Notes: generated by a model not told the origin, from the letters alone. A DNA stretch of 64,000 bases from Terriglobia bacterium (GCA_009841225.1 VXMF01000056.1:1-64000); one strand, 5' to 3'; positions 1 to 9,132 are shown, numbered from the stretch's first letter. A program made the numbers and translations.

Positions 1-3
1 GGC

Positions 4-56
4 GGGAGGGGGGCGGCGGAGGGAGCCCGAAGGGCGACCGGAGCCGCCCCCCTCCC
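4..56. repeat. Strong GC hairpin beside the istB end
   Basis: Bases 4-17 (GGGAGGGGGGCGGC) are perfectly complementary to 43-56, giving a 14-bp stem. A smaller nested stem sits in the loop (25-28 with 32-35). It lies about 25 bp beyond the istB stop codon, so it may act as a transcript end or mRNA-stabilising hairpin, or be part of the element's end. There is no T-run on the minus strand, so it is not a textbook terminator. Confidence 0.6.
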
Positions 57-78
57 GGCAGCGTTCATTCTACTCTCC

Positions 79-849
79 TCACTTCTCCTCGTCTTGCGTG
101 CGAGCTCTGGCGGCCTCGGCCCGGTAGCTCGGCACGGTCAATTCCAAGATCACCGAGTGATGCACCACCCGGTCGATCGCGGCCGCCGCGGTCATGTCGT
201 CGTGGAAGATCTGATTCCACTGCGAGAAGACCAGGTTCGAAGTGATCATCACGCTGCGGCGCTCGTAGCGTTCCGCCAGCAGCGCAAACAGCACCTCCAT
301 CTCGGCCCGGTCCTGGCGGACATAGCCGATATCGTCCAGACACAGGCACGCATAGCGGTCCAGCCGCCGCAGTTCCCGCGCCAGCCGCAAGTCCCGCTTC
401 GCTTCCACCAGCCGCTCCACCAGCGCTTGCACCGCTACGAACAGCACCGGCTGGCCGCGCTCCACCAAGGCCCGGCCCACGGCTGCCATCAGATGCGTCT
501 TGCCCACGCCCGGGTTGCCGAACACGCACACGTTGGCGGCTTGCTCGAGGAATTCCCCCGTGCACAGCCAGCGTGTCCGGCCCCGCACCGCTTCCGGCAG
601 CCGCCCTAGTTGCAGCGTCTCCAGCGTCTTGCCGCGCGGCAGCTTCGCTTCCCGCAGCAACCGCGTGATGCGCCGGTCCGCCCGCTCGCTGGTCTCCAGC
701 TCCACCAGTTCGTCCAAGTAGCGCTCCGGCTCCCACTGCCCGTCCCGAGCCTTGCCGGCCAAGTCCCGATAGTGGGTCAGGAACGACGGCAGGCGCAGCT
801 CGCGCAGCCGTTGCTCCAGTCGCTGTTCTCTCTGGCTCGCCGCGCTCAT
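79..849 (-). CDS. istB: IS21 helper ATPase IstB
   Basis: A 256-residue AAA+ ATPase that assists the IstA transposase in target capture and strand transfer. The Walker A motif is GNPGVGKTH, the Walker B region is CLCLDDIGY, and the sensor segment MITSNLVFSQW matches the IstB/DnaC-like family. The ATG at 849 overlaps the istA stop codon (ATGA), showing translational coupling. The same frame stays open far upstream, but that part is an antisense-like artefact inside istA. Length is normal for the family and no damage is visible. Confidence 0.93.
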   Translation of the reverse strand: MSAASQREQRLEQRLRELRLPSFLTHYRDLAGKARDGQWEPERYLDELVELETSERADRRITRLLREAKLPRGKTLETLQLGRLPEAVRGRTRWLCTGEFLEQAANVCVFGNPGVGKTHLMAAVGRALVERGQPVLFVAVQALVERLVEAKRDLRLARELRRLDRYACLCLDDIGYVRQDRAEMEVLFALLAERYERRSVMITSNLVFSQWNQIFHDDMTAAAAIDRVVHHSVILELTVPSYRAEAARARTQDEEK

Positions 850-2351
850 CCCGCCTCCTGCGCCGGCACCGTCGCCAGCAACTCGTCGTACGCGCTCAGC
901 TGCGGCTGTAGCGGCACCATGGCGAGCGCTTCCGCCGCGGTCGGCCTGGCCGGCTCCAGCACCGCCCGGATCGCCTCGCTGTCCGGCCGCTGCCCGGCCT
1001 CCAGCTGCCGCTGCAACTGAGCTTCCACCGACGCCTCCAGAGTCGTGGCCGCCAAGTGCAGGATGCGCAGGTACTCCAGATCCGCCCCGCTCCTTCCGCT
1101 GGCGCGCAAGACGTCGTAGGCCTGCCGGAACACCAGCGTCGGAAACAGCGCCTCGCGGTAGGCGTACCTGGGGAACGCCCCCGGCTTGCGCAGCAGCCAG
1201 CCAATCACGTGCCGGTAGTCCACCTGCCAAGGCCGCCCGCCCACGATCCGCTCGCACTGTCCCACCAGCTCCCCGTCCAGCCGGAATTCCACCTGCGCCG
1301 CCCGCAGGCGCACTTCCAGGCGCCGTCCGATCAGACGCGACGGCACCGAGTAGGCCTTGCCCGCGACTCGCACCGTGCTCCACTTCGTCACCGTTGCGAA
1401 CACCGTCCGGTACGCCGGCAGCGGCCTCGCCGGCAGCTCCCGCAGGCGCTCCCGTTCCAGCTCCAGACGCTCCCCGCGCCGCTGGTTGCGCCCGCGCGCC
1501 ACCTCCCGCAGAAACTGCCCGTACTGCTCCTCGCTGGCGAATTCCGACGACCCTCGCAGCACCAGCCGCTGCCGCACCGCCCGCTTGTAGTGCTGGTTCG
1601 CCGCCTCGACGTCCCCGTTCTCGTGCGCCCGCCCCGGCGTGTTCCGTGACGGCTCCAGCCCGTAGTGCCCCAGCAACTCCAAATAGCGCTCGTTGTAGCC
1701 TCTGCCGTGACTCGTCTTCAAATCGTGCGTCGCCGCCGAGAGGTTGTCGGTGCGATGTTCCCGCGGCACCGATCCCAGCGTCCACAGGCTCTCCTGCAGG
1801 CCCTCTGCCAGCGCCTCGAAGCTCTCCGAGTGCGCGATCCGCACCCATTCCCAGTTCGAGTACGCCAGCACAAAGTGATACGCCAGGTGCCGGTAGGGCT
1901 GGCCCCCGACCTGCACTCCCAGCTGCCCCATGTCCGTGAAATCCGACTGGCACTGCCAGCCTGGCTCCCGCTGCTGCGGGAAATACACTTCCCGCTCCGG
2001 GCCCTGCAGCGCCCGCCAGCGCCGGACCTTGCGCTGGAGCGTGCGCAGCTGGCCCGCTCGGAAGCGCTCCGGATACTGCCTCTGCAACTGCTCGAAGATC
2101 AGCTTCGCCTCAAGCCCCGCATCCAGCTCCAGCATCGCCTCCACTTCCAGCCACACGTCTGCGAACGGATCCTCCCGCGTCCGCCAGTTCCGCGGCTTGA
2201 CCGTCTCGCTGGGCAGCATTCCACGCTGGCGCCACCGTCGCGCCGTCCGCTCGCTCATACCCGCTTTCGCCGCGGCTGTCGCCAGCGGCTTGTTTCGTCC
2301 AAGTTCCTTCATCAATAGCCTCGCTTGTTGGTCTGTGATCAATGCCCTCAC
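846..2351 (-). CDS. istA: IS21-family transposase IstA
   Basis: A 501-residue transposase. The N-terminus carries a helix-turn-helix (KAGMSERTARRWRQRGMLPS, about residues 30-50). The middle has an integrase-core (rve) fold with the acidic residues of a DDE site in QSDFTDMG, EHRTDNLSAA and HENGDVEAAN. The C-terminal part has the beta-rich IstA tail. It is transcribed with istB through a 4-bp stop/start overlap. The first residues MRALITDQQ fit a start at 2351, just inside the element's end repeats. It appears complete. Confidence 0.92.
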   Translation of the reverse strand: MRALITDQQARLLMKELGRNKPLATAAAKAGMSERTARRWRQRGMLPSETVKPRNWRTREDPFADVWLEVEAMLELDAGLEAKLIFEQLQRQYPERFRAGQLRTLQRKVRRWRALQGPEREVYFPQQREPGWQCQSDFTDMGQLGVQVGGQPYRHLAYHFVLAYSNWEWVRIAHSESFEALAEGLQESLWTLGSVPREHRTDNLSAATHDLKTSHGRGYNERYLELLGHYGLEPSRNTPGRAHENGDVEAANQHYKRAVRQRLVLRGSSEFASEEQYGQFLREVARGRNQRRGERLELERERLRELPARPLPAYRTVFATVTKWSTVRVAGKAYSVPSRLIGRRLEVRLRAAQVEFRLDGELVGQCERIVGGRPWQVDYRHVIGWLLRKPGAFPRYAYREALFPTLVFRQAYDVLRASGRSGADLEYLRILHLAATTLEASVEAQLQRQLEAGQRPDSEAIRAVLEPARPTAAEALAMVPLQPQLSAYDELLATVPAQEAG

Positions 2352-2436
2352 CCTCCAAATCGAAGGGTGAGTCTAGCCACCAACCGCGAGGCTCAAGCGG
2401 ACTTTCTAGTAGTGTCTAGCCGGTCATTCTAGTTGT

Positions 2437-2785
2437 CGTCGGCCATGCCACATCGGAACAGCGGTGCGCGAGCGAGGAACTCGCTCATCGCCGAGCGGTC
2501 CGCAGACTCTTGGGATCCTCTGGCCGCAGGCATACGCGTGCTCGTCGGTCAAGTCATGGCCCGCCCGCCCTCATCCGGCATGGCGCAATTCCGCGTTAGC
2601 AGGAGCGTGAAGTTCCCAGTACGCGACTTGGACGAGCGGCCGCGCCAACTCCTGACTCCTCGTTGACGCCCGAGCCCTCCAAACAGCACGAGTTCGGCAC
2701 GGAATGACCGTGATATGCTCTCGATGCTGGCGGAGCGGCTCGGTCCACGACCCAACGCTCGCAGCCGCTTCGCGAACGGCCGGAC
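2437..2785. other. Intergenic, no gene seen
   Basis: About 350 bp between the IS21 end and the next gene. Short open frames exist on both strands but none has a credible start, composition or relative. It may hold the promoter of the membrane-protein gene at 2786; no clear -35/-10 pair stood out. Confidence 0.4.
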
Positions 2786-3739
2786 GTGCGGTGGATCGGG
2801 CAGCACTCTGAATGGACGATCCTGACCGGCTTCGTGCCGGCCGCGCTCGCGATTGCTGTTTTCGAGGTCTTGATCGATCCCGAACTCGTCAGCATCCTGG
2901 TCGACGATCTGGGGCGCGGCCTGGAGTCGGTGTCATCCTTCGTCCGAGGGCTGGTCCTAATGTCCACAGTCGTGGCCTGTTACGTCGCCGTCTGCTTGGC
3001 GCTGCTTGGGTACTTCTCGGTCCGCTTCGCGCGTAGCGCTTTGCCCGCGGCGAGCAAGCGCGCCGTGGCAGGCGCCGGAATCGTGTCTTGGATTGCCTTC
3101 CACGCGGTGCTGGCGGGGCTTGCTTCGCTCGACCTGCGGCTTTTCTCAATTGCCTACGACTCGCTCGTCGCGATCTACGAGCGGGCCGGCAATCCGGTGG
3201 CTGCGGCGATGACCGGCGACGCCCTGGGCCCGGGCATCTCGCGCCACTTGGCGTCGATTCTGCTGCCGGCTTCCGCCGGCGTTGCCGCAGTGTGCGCCGG
3301 ATCCTGCCACGCCATCGCGATCGTGCAGGAGGCGAAGTCGGGGGAGACCAAGCCGGCAGAGTCGGTGAATCGCCTGCTTCATGGTTTCATGGCGATGAGC
3401 GGCCTGCTGGTCGCTAGCACGCTGCTGCTGACGCTCTCGTTTCGCCTGCCCGCGGCGCTTTACGGCACCGGCGAGGGGGCTGAGGCGAGAATCGCCGAGT
3501 ACCTGGGATTCGCCAACGTGCTGAGCCTGTTCTGGGGCGCGGTCTTTACATTGACGCTGGTCGCGGTGTACGCGCCGCACGGACTGGCGTTGCGATCACT
3601 GTCGGGAATGCCGCTCGGCCAGTTCCTGAGCAGGGCATTCGAAACCGGCTCTTCCGTGAAGGGCCTAGTGCAGAAAACGGAAGTGGCAGTATCGACTGTT
3701 GCGCCCTTGCTGGCGGCCTTGGCGGCGTACTTGGTCTGA
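2786..3739 (+). CDS. Multi-pass membrane protein of unknown function
   Basis: A 317-residue protein rich in hydrophobic stretches. Likely membrane segments are near residues 12-35, 55-80, 95-120, 165-185, 205-225, 245-265 and 300-317. I recognise no catalytic motif or family. It stands alone between the IS21 element and the damaged Uma2/AbiE patch; its stop lies 26 bp before the convergent Uma2 fragment. Codon usage matches the surrounding genes, which supports it being a real gene. An ATG further in remains possible as the start. Function cannot be assigned. Confidence 0.7.
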   Translation: MRWIGQHSEWTILTGFVPAALAIAVFEVLIDPELVSILVDDLGRGLESVSSFVRGLVLMSTVVACYVAVCLALLGYFSVRFARSALPAASKRAVAGAGIVSWIAFHAVLAGLASLDLRLFSIAYDSLVAIYERAGNPVAAAMTGDALGPGISRHLASILLPASAGVAAVCAGSCHAIAIVQEAKSGETKPAESVNRLLHGFMAMSGLLVASTLLLTLSFRLPAALYGTGEGAEARIAEYLGFANVLSLFWGAVFTLTLVAVYAPHGLALRSLSGMPLGQFLSRAFETGSSVKGLVQKTEVAVSTVAPLLAALAAYLV

Positions 3740-3765
3740 CTCGCAGGGCGAGGGGGTTCTCAACC

Positions 3766-4215
3766 CTAGGAATCTCGTCCCATCGGTCCGGCTTGTCCCG
3801 TCAGCTCCCGGAGTCGCTGCTCCAATACCCGCGCTCGCTCTTCTGCAATCCTCGTGCGCTCTCTTGCCGCGCTGATCTCTACCTGGATCGCGCTCAGCTC
3901 GTCATCCGCGGCACTCGGTCTGGCCTCCGCGATCCTTCGCTGCCGGTAGTACTTCTTCACGCGTCCATCGAACTCCTCGCCGGTCCGCGGGTCGCGAGTC
4001 ACCAGTACCGTCGGGCCGTTTCGGCGCGCCGTGCGCAAGTCCAACCCCAGCACTCCACTCCGCAGGTACGTGACCTCTCCAGGGCCTGCGACCGATTCCA
4101 CCCGGCCAAACCGGTCCCCCAGAGAGCGGAAGCCCTCCAACGGCGTCCCCGTCAGCTCCCCTGTCGGGTCGAGCCGCCAGTATTCGCGCACTCCGATCGC
4201 AGCGTACTGCCGCGC
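3766..4215 (-). pseudogene. C-terminal fragment of a Uma2-family (PD-(D/E)XK) protein
   Basis: The translation begins with QYAAIGVREYWRLDP, the end of the Uma2 nuclease core, then continues through the family's DPRTGEE segment and a charged coiled-coil tail (roughly the last 45 residues). The intact relative at 21458-22327 shows what is missing: the whole N-terminal half with the catalytic acidic and lysine residues. Directly upstream, in another frame, lies the truncated AbiEii gene, so a deletion or recombination joined two broken genes here. It is probably non-functional. Confidence 0.8.
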
Positions 4216-4561
4216 CTCGCGTGACCGGTGAGGTCTCGATCTTAATCTGTGCTTTGCCGTCGCTCACCAAGATTCGTGTGTCGTTGATTCCGCCACCCGC
4301 AATGCGTTGCGCCTTTACCCGTGGCTTGCGAGCAGTGATCGCCTGCGCGATTTGGTCAAGCGAAGCGTCAATGTCGTCGAGCGACGATTCGCGGCCTGCC
4401 ACCGGCAGGTAAGTGAGGTCGATATCGACAGAGACCCTTGGCATGTCCCGGTAGAACAACTTGATTGCCGTGCCGCCCTTGAGCGCGAACACGGGCTCCC
4501 TCGCGATGTCCGGCAGCACGCTCAGCAACAGTCGAACTTGTGTAACGTACTGCTCAAGCAT
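4216..4561 (-). pseudogene. Truncated AbiEii-type nucleotidyltransferase toxin gene
   Basis: About 112 residues of an AbiEii/MNT-fold nucleotidyltransferase remain. The motif GGTAIKLFYRD (about residues 29-39) followed by SVDIDLTY (about 44-51) is the GG...S-x-D-x-D signature. Complete family members are around 250-300 residues, so more than half is gone; the frame continues into unrelated sequence across the Uma2 fragment. The ATG at 4561 overlaps the end of the upstream AbiEi-type gene by 8 bp, the usual antitoxin-toxin order. The toxin is very likely inactive. Confidence 0.8.
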
Positions 4562-5402
4562 TGCTGCGTGTCCTTGCAGTCCTCTCAGGCACCAATCCTT
4601 TCGGCACATAGATGAGGTAAGTCGGGTGAAGCTTCCCGCCCGCAGCCAGCGCCCGCGGTCCGGAGCCAAGGTCAATCTTTGAGGTGTCGAGGTGCTTGCG
4701 CCAGCGATGCTGGTGCCTGTCCGCGAAGACGAGAAACAGCCGACGCACCTTCACGCTACGACAAGCGGTTAGCAGTGCCATGAGCTGCTTTGGCCGCAGC
4801 GACGTCAGCCCCTCGAAAATCTTGTCCAAGTTCTCGAAGCTTGCAAGGTGCGGCAGCCCATCGAGCGCCTCCAAGATGGCGCGCTCCGGAGATGATGCCT
4901 GAACAGCCCAGCGCCATATATCGACCATCGGTCCGCTCGACCTCTCCAGGCGGTCGGCATCGTGGACACCAATCGGATCGTCGCCAAATAGCGTGCGCCG
5001 GCGCACGACGACCTGCGTTGGCATCGGCATTCGTCTCAGCCAGGACGGTACGGCACCATACAGGTGGACGCGCGGCTGTCCACCGAGGCTCAGGCAGTGT
5101 GCATAGCCGGCAAAGTCGAGAGCGCTCTCGCCGCCCAAGTGCACGGCGTATTCCATGAGCCGTTGCAAGGATAGAAGACAGATCTCCCAAGACGGTTCAT
5201 GAGCGCCTTGAACGCCTTCGGGCAGTGGTCGACGGTACACTCCGCGTATCACCCGTTCGAGCCACCCACGAGCAACGTAATCGTGAATGGACTTAGGGTC
5301 TAGGCCCTGCGCCCTTAGCCAGGGTGTGTCCACTATGAAGCCGGGTGGGACCGTGTCGAGAAGCGGTTTCAGCCTTTGCTTTTTTTGATGGCTCACAGCC
5401 AT
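4554..5402 (-). CDS. AbiEi-type antitoxin / transcriptional regulator
   Basis: A 282-residue protein with an N-terminal winged-helix segment (about residues 15-60, including the GWLERVIRGVYRRP element typical of AbiEi N-termini) and a C-terminal antitoxin domain. In AbiE systems this protein represses the operon and counteracts the AbiEii nucleotidyltransferase. It comes first in the pair and overlaps the toxin start by 8 bp. Because the toxin is truncated, this gene is an orphan left after loss of function. The region just before the ATG is AT-rich (5403-5435), consistent with its promoter. Confidence 0.8.
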   Translation of the reverse strand: MAVSHQKKQRLKPLLDTVPPGFIVDTPWLRAQGLDPKSIHDYVARGWLERVIRGVYRRPLPEGVQGAHEPSWEICLLSLQRLMEYAVHLGGESALDFAGYAHCLSLGGQPRVHLYGAVPSWLRRMPMPTQVVVRRRTLFGDDPIGVHDADRLERSSGPMVDIWRWAVQASSPERAILEALDGLPHLASFENLDKIFEGLTSLRPKQLMALLTACRSVKVRRLFLVFADRHQHRWRKHLDTSKIDLGSGPRALAAGGKLHPTYLIYVPKGLVPERTARTRSNA

Positions 5403-5732
5403 TAAAAAATCATACTTTCAAAATATAATCAAGGCGCGCTAAGCGAAATGCCGTGCGTATATGGCAGATAGCCATGCAATCGGGACTAATAGAAGGACAC
5501 AGGTGAATCCTTTCTGCGGCAAATCGAACCTCCATGCGAGCAACTCGCGCTCGCCGACGCGTCAACTACACCACGAGCCTCTTGCAAGATTCGCGCTGCA
5601 TGGTCAGAATCGTCTTGAGTCTGGCAGGCGGCAATTGCCTTGGTCAGCGCGGCTCTCGCCTGGTCGTCTGTTCCCAGTCAGGCTGTGCCGGATAGCAGCG
5701 GGCGCCAAGCTCCGACTCTGTCCCGGATCGAG
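5403..5732. other. Intergenic between AbiEi and the LitR-like operon end
   Basis: About 330 bp. The first 35 bp next to the AbiEi start are AT-rich and promoter-like for the minus strand. The remainder contains no supported gene; the plus-strand frame over 5461-6081 is a shadow of the regulator gene. Confidence 0.4.
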
Positions 5733-6689
5733 TTATTCGGCTCTTGCGCTGCGTGGACGGCTGGGAATCCCGAAGCCCTCGAGCAATGACCGAGCGGCTT
5801 CCCCGGGTGGCTGCTCGGATGGCACCAGAGTTACGGAAGATGCCTGCAGCTCAGGGTCGCTAGGAGGCGCTCCGCTGCCGCCTAGGACAACTGCGGTGCT
5901 TGGGTCGAGGTGCTGGCGGAATTCCAGTAATTCGGCCTTGCTGGCTTCAAAAAGGCTTCGGCTGGAGACGGAGAGCAGAATCGCCCGCAGCTCAACCAAC
6001 GCGCATGCCTTGTACAGATCAGCAAACGGAACATCCGCGCCCAGCATCGTGATGCGGACACCCCGGCGAGCGAGCGAATAGGCGATTGCGAGCAGACCTA
6101 GTTCGTGCCGTTCACCAGGAATGCACGCGCACAGAGCGTGTGGGGCGCCGGCGGCGGCTTGCGACTCCTCGACCTCGACCAGACCTCGCAAGCGAAACAC
6201 TAAGATCCCGGTCGCCATGTGCTCGCTGGCGATCGAGCACTGGCCTTGCGACCAGAGGCTGCCGATCCGCCGCTGCGCCGCCAGAACCACGCGCTCTATC
6301 GCCTGCTCCGGCTCCAGGGAGGCGAACGCATCATCCAGTGTGTCCTGCAGGGTTCGCTCGTCCATGCCCAAGGCGGCCTCAACGATGCCTTGGGTCCACG
6401 CCTCCACTCGGTCGGACGAGACAGCTGTTGGTAGGGCCATGCCGAGGAGTTGGTCGCGGCCGATGTCGTTGATTTCCCCGATGGAGCGACCGGCGTCCAG
6501 CAGTTGCCGTATCGCCCTCAGCACGCGCAGGTCATTGCGGCCGTATAGTCGATGGCCTCCGGGCCCTCGCTTCGGGCGCAGCAGTTCGTAGCGGCGTTCC
6601 CATGCCCTGAGCCGCTGCGGGGAGAATGCAGTCAGCCTGGCGATCGTCGCCATCCTGTACGGCGCAGCCGGTTCCGCTGAGGGCTTCAT
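5733..6689 (-). CDS. MerR-family regulator with B12-binding domain (LitR/CarH-like)
   Basis: A 318-residue photoreceptor-type regulator. A MerR helix-turn-helix occupies about residues 11-75 (RMATIARLTAFSPQRLRAWE). A cobalamin-binding region follows: W146 is spaced nine residues from E156-H157, exactly the W-x9-EH motif of CarH, and E193-x-H195-x-x-G198 is the E/D-x-H-x-x-G motif that supplies the lower axial histidine. Family members bind adenosylcobalamin, repress in the dark and release DNA in light. I chose the ATG at 6689 over a TTG two codons upstream; GGAAG lies ahead of it. It is the last gene of the lipid operon, 21 bp after its neighbour's stop, and probably autoregulates the operon. 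Confidence 0.88.
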   Translation of the reverse strand: MKPSAEPAAPYRMATIARLTAFSPQRLRAWERRYELLRPKRGPGGHRLYGRNDLRVLRAIRQLLDAGRSIGEINDIGRDQLLGMALPTAVSSDRVEAWTQGIVEAALGMDERTLQDTLDDAFASLEPEQAIERVVLAAQRRIGSLWSQGQCSIASEHMATGILVFRLRGLVEVEESQAAAGAPHALCACIPGERHELGLLAIAYSLARRGVRITMLGADVPFADLYKACALVELRAILLSVSSRSLFEASKAELLEFRQHLDPSTAVVLGGSGAPPSDPELQASSVTLVPSEQPPGEAARSLLEGFGIPSRPRSARAE

Positions 6690-6710
6690 CGACAACTTCC
6701 AGTTTCCTCC

Positions 6711-7802
6711 CTAGGGATCCGCCCGCGCCGACGATTCACCTGCGGACGGTCCCAGATCCGCCACGTGCGCTGCGGGTGGCTTTCCGAAGAGATAGTGTGC
6801 GACATGCCATTCCGTGCCCCGCCTGTATCCCCAAAGCTCGGCGCACGCCATGAAGAAGATCCGCCATCGAGCAAACCACAGCTCCGCCTCGTCGTCCCCG
6901 TAGACTTGGCGGAAGATCTGCAGCACGTCGCTTCGCTCCCGATCGAGGTTCTCCAGCCAAGCCAGCGCAGTCCTCTGATAGTGGATGCCGCGCCACCTCC
7001 ACTGGCGATGCAATTCGAGGTGGTCCTGGCACGTGGACAGCAGGTCCTTGCTCGGCATCAGGCCACCAGTGAAGAAGTGGCGGCCCACCCAGTTCGAAGG
7101 ACCCGCCGCCTCGAACTCGTACGCAAATTGGCGGTGGCAGAAGATGTGAACGAACAGCTTTCCGCCGGGCTTGAGCCAGCCCGCGATGCGTCGCATGAGC
7201 TCGGCGTGGTTTCGCATGTGCTCGAACATTTCGATCGAGATGACGCGGTCGAAGCGCTCGCGGATGCCGAATTCGTTCATGTCGGCCTTCAGGACCCTGA
7301 GGTTGTCGAGCCCGAGTCGCGCGGCCCGGGCCATGATGAAGCCTTGCTGGGATCGAGAATTCGTTACCGCCGTGATAGTGCAGCGGCGATACCGTTGTGC
7401 AATCCAAAGAGCCGCCGAGCCCCAGCCGCAGCCGAGCTCGAGCACATCCTGCCCGTCTTCTATTTCGGCACGGGAACACGTACTGTGGAGTGCCGCGACC
7501 TCGGCTTCTGGCAGTGTGCTGTCCGGATGTTCCCAATAGCAGCAGCTGTACTTCACCGACGGGCCGAGGACCTTCTCGAAGAATGCCGCAGGCAGTTCGT
7601 AGTGCTGTCGGTTGGCAGCCTCCGGAGCAGGAGCAACGGGGTCGCTTTCCGGAACGGCCGCCAGTCGGCTCGACCCGGCGCGCCGAGCCTCTTGTCGGAG
7701 CCGCGCTGCGCACAGGCGGCGGATTCCGAACCGAACGGCAGCGTCCGATAGTGCTCCACGCTCCGCCGCCAAGAGCCCGATGGAGACCAGGGTGTCCGTC
7801 AC
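6711..7802 (-). CDS. Cyclopropane-fatty-acyl-phospholipid synthase-like SAM methyltransferase
   Basis: A 363-residue class I methyltransferase of the CFA synthase/UfaM-like group. The SAM-binding motif LELGCGWGSAALWIA lies in the middle, preceded by NRQHYELPAAFFEKVLGPSVKYS, the counterpart of the HYD...N...LG...YS segment of CFA synthases. The GTG start at 7802 overlaps the DUF1295 stop (GTGA). It probably methylates unsaturated acyl chains of phospholipids at the membrane surface. It is the second such enzyme in the operon and differs from the one at 9129-10406, so the two may act on different intermediates. The GTG is supported only by the overlap. Confidence 0.85.
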   Translation of the reverse strand: MTDTLVSIGLLAAERGALSDAAVRFGIRRLCAARLRQEARRAGSSRLAAVPESDPVAPAPEAANRQHYELPAAFFEKVLGPSVKYSCCYWEHPDSTLPEAEVAALHSTCSRAEIEDGQDVLELGCGWGSAALWIAQRYRRCTITAVTNSRSQQGFIMARAARLGLDNLRVLKADMNEFGIRERFDRVISIEMFEHMRNHAELMRRIAGWLKPGGKLFVHIFCHRQFAYEFEAAGPSNWVGRHFFTGGLMPSKDLLSTCQDHLELHRQWRWRGIHYQRTALAWLENLDRERSDVLQIFRQVYGDDEAELWFARWRIFFMACAELWGYRRGTEWHVAHYLFGKPPAAHVADLGPSAGESSARADP

Positions 7803-8581
7803 GGGGAACCCTCCCTTGGCAACCATGGGAAGAAGGGGCTTACCTCCCGCTGGTACCGTCGATACTCTTCGCCCCGGCTGGCCAGTGCCTGCTCTTCGGT
7901 GGGTGGAATTCCGGTCACCTTGCGAATGAGCAGCAACATCGCAGCCGGCGCCGCGAGCGTCAGCCACCCGTGAGGAGCCTGCCAGCCGACTACGACGTAG
8001 CTCCACCAGTGGAGCCACTCGAAGAAGTAGTTCGGGTGCCTTGAGTACTTCCATAGCCCGCTTCGGCAGACCCTCGACTCCGGGCTGGAATCGCGGAAGC
8101 GCCTCAGCTGGCGGTCAGCGACAGTCTCGCCCGTCACCGCGACCGCCCAGACAAGCGCTCCGAGAATTTCCGGCCATCCGACAGGGCTTGGGATTCGGGC
8201 CGCGATGAGGGCGGGGGCCGCAAAGAAGGCGCAGAGCAGGGCCTGGGCCTGGAAGAACCCGAACAGCCACGCGTCGGCCGAATCGCCGTGCCGGCGGCGC
8301 AGGCGAACATAGCGGCCGTCCTCGCGAGAGTTCCGGAGTCTGGCTACCAGGTGCCATGCGAGGCGGAGCGACCAAAGACCTGCAAGCGCGGCGATCAGTG
8401 CTCGGCGGGCTCCGTCGCCGTCGGATGCGAGGGCAAAAGCCACGGCCAGCGAGCCCGTCCCGACGGTCCAGGCCACGTCGACCCAGTCCGCCCTGCGAGT
8501 CGCGCGCTGGACGAGCCAAACGATGGCCATCGCCACCGCGACAGCCGCCCAGCCTGTCAGCCAGCTGAAGAAGAGGTTCAT
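7799..8581 (-). CDS. DUF1295-family membrane protein (steroid 5-alpha-reductase-like)
   Basis: A 260-residue polytopic protein. The C-terminal segment SGLWKYSRHPNYFFEWLHWW is the hallmark of the DUF1295/5-alpha-reductase/ICMT-like group, where the R-H-P-N-Y element binds cofactor. Several membrane helices precede it. Family members reduce or modify lipid double bonds; the exact reaction here is unknown. The ATG at 8581 overlaps the DUF2878 stop by 4 bp, and its own stop overlaps the next gene's GTG. Its presence in this operon points to modification of fatty acyl chains. Confidence 0.87.
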   Translation of the reverse strand: MNLFFSWLTGWAAVAVAMAIVWLVQRATRRADWVDVAWTVGTGSLAVAFALASDGDGARRALIAALAGLWSLRLAWHLVARLRNSREDGRYVRLRRRHGDSADAWLFGFFQAQALLCAFFAAPALIAARIPSPVGWPEILGALVWAVAVTGETVADRQLRRFRDSSPESRVCRSGLWKYSRHPNYFFEWLHWWSYVVVGWQAPHGWLTLAAPAAMLLLIRKVTGIPPTEEQALASRGEEYRRYQREVSPFFPWLPREGSP

Positions 8582-9132
8582 GGCACCCTTCCCTGCGGCG
8601 CGAGCCGGTCGGCCGACAAGGCCCGGCTGCGGAGTAGCTTGGCGAGGGCCGCCAAGGCTGGGAACACCAGCGCCCACAAGATGGCCAGTGCCACCACGCC
8701 CCCGGGCCCAGATTCCAGCCGGACCACTCCGGCCGCTTGGCCCGCCATGTATGTCAGCGGTCCGCCGGCAGCCCCGGCCAAGGCTGCCACGATCCGCCGT
8801 TCGCCGGCCCATGCCAGGGATTCGTCGAGGGTGGTCGCGAGATTGATCCAGAGGACGCTCATCCAGAGCGGCGGCGGCCATCCGGCAGGGGCCTGTTCCG
8901 GGAAGCTGATCAACTCGGCCAGCAGCAGTGCGGAATCGAAGGCAAGACCAACCGCCGCGGAGATGGCCAGAAATCCGGTGGATGGCACCTTGACGGGGAC
9001 TCGCGGAGCGGACTGAACGGCAATGGAGATGGCCAGAGCGACCGCCCCGGGCCAGACGCGCCCAGTCGCGGCCCCGAAGACCGCGGCAAGCCACGTGGCC
9101 TGGAAGCAACCCAGATTGAGCAGGGTTCTCAC
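8578..9132 (-). CDS. DUF2878-family membrane protein
   Basis: A 184-residue hydrophobic protein with about five membrane segments and the motif MSVLWINLATTLDESLAWA typical of DUF2878, a family commonly found beside DUF1295 and CFA-like genes. Its biochemical role is not known. The GTG at 9132 overlaps the upstream stop codon (GTGA). The frame remains open further upstream inside the CFA gene, but that part looks antisense-like and was excluded. It is likely an accessory component of the lipid-modification pathway in the inner membrane. Confidence 0.8.
   Translation of the reverse strand: MRTLLNLGCFQATWLAAVFGAATGRVWPGAVALAISIAVQSAPRVPVKVPSTGFLAISAAVGLAFDSALLLAELISFPEQAPAGWPPPLWMSVLWINLATTLDESLAWAGERRIVAALAGAAGGPLTYMAGQAAGVVRLESGPGGVVALAILWALVFPALAALAKLLRSRALSADRLAPQGRVP

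Larger units (their letters stand above)
1..2436 (-). mobile_element. IS21-family insertion sequence (istA-istB), outer limits approximate
   Basis: Two overlapping genes, a DDE transposase (istA) and an AAA+ helper ATPase (istB), form the classic IS21 layout read on the minus strand. Upstream of istA the sequence GTCTAGCC occurs twice (2371-2378 and 2414-2421), as expected for the multiple end repeats of IS21 elements, so the istA-side end is probably near 2414-2436. I could not find a matching inverted copy on the istB side; that end may lie in the first 80 bases or outside the window. Both genes are intact, so the element could still be mobile. Confidence 0.7.

Noticed and set aside
64..2431. 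TCATTCTA near both ends of the IS21 element as terminal repeats
   Set aside because: The two copies are in the same orientation, not inverted, so they are not terminal inverted repeats; likely coincidence.
5461..6081. 206-codon plus-strand frame
   Set aside because: Mostly overlaps the LitR-like regulator on the other strand and has no family character.
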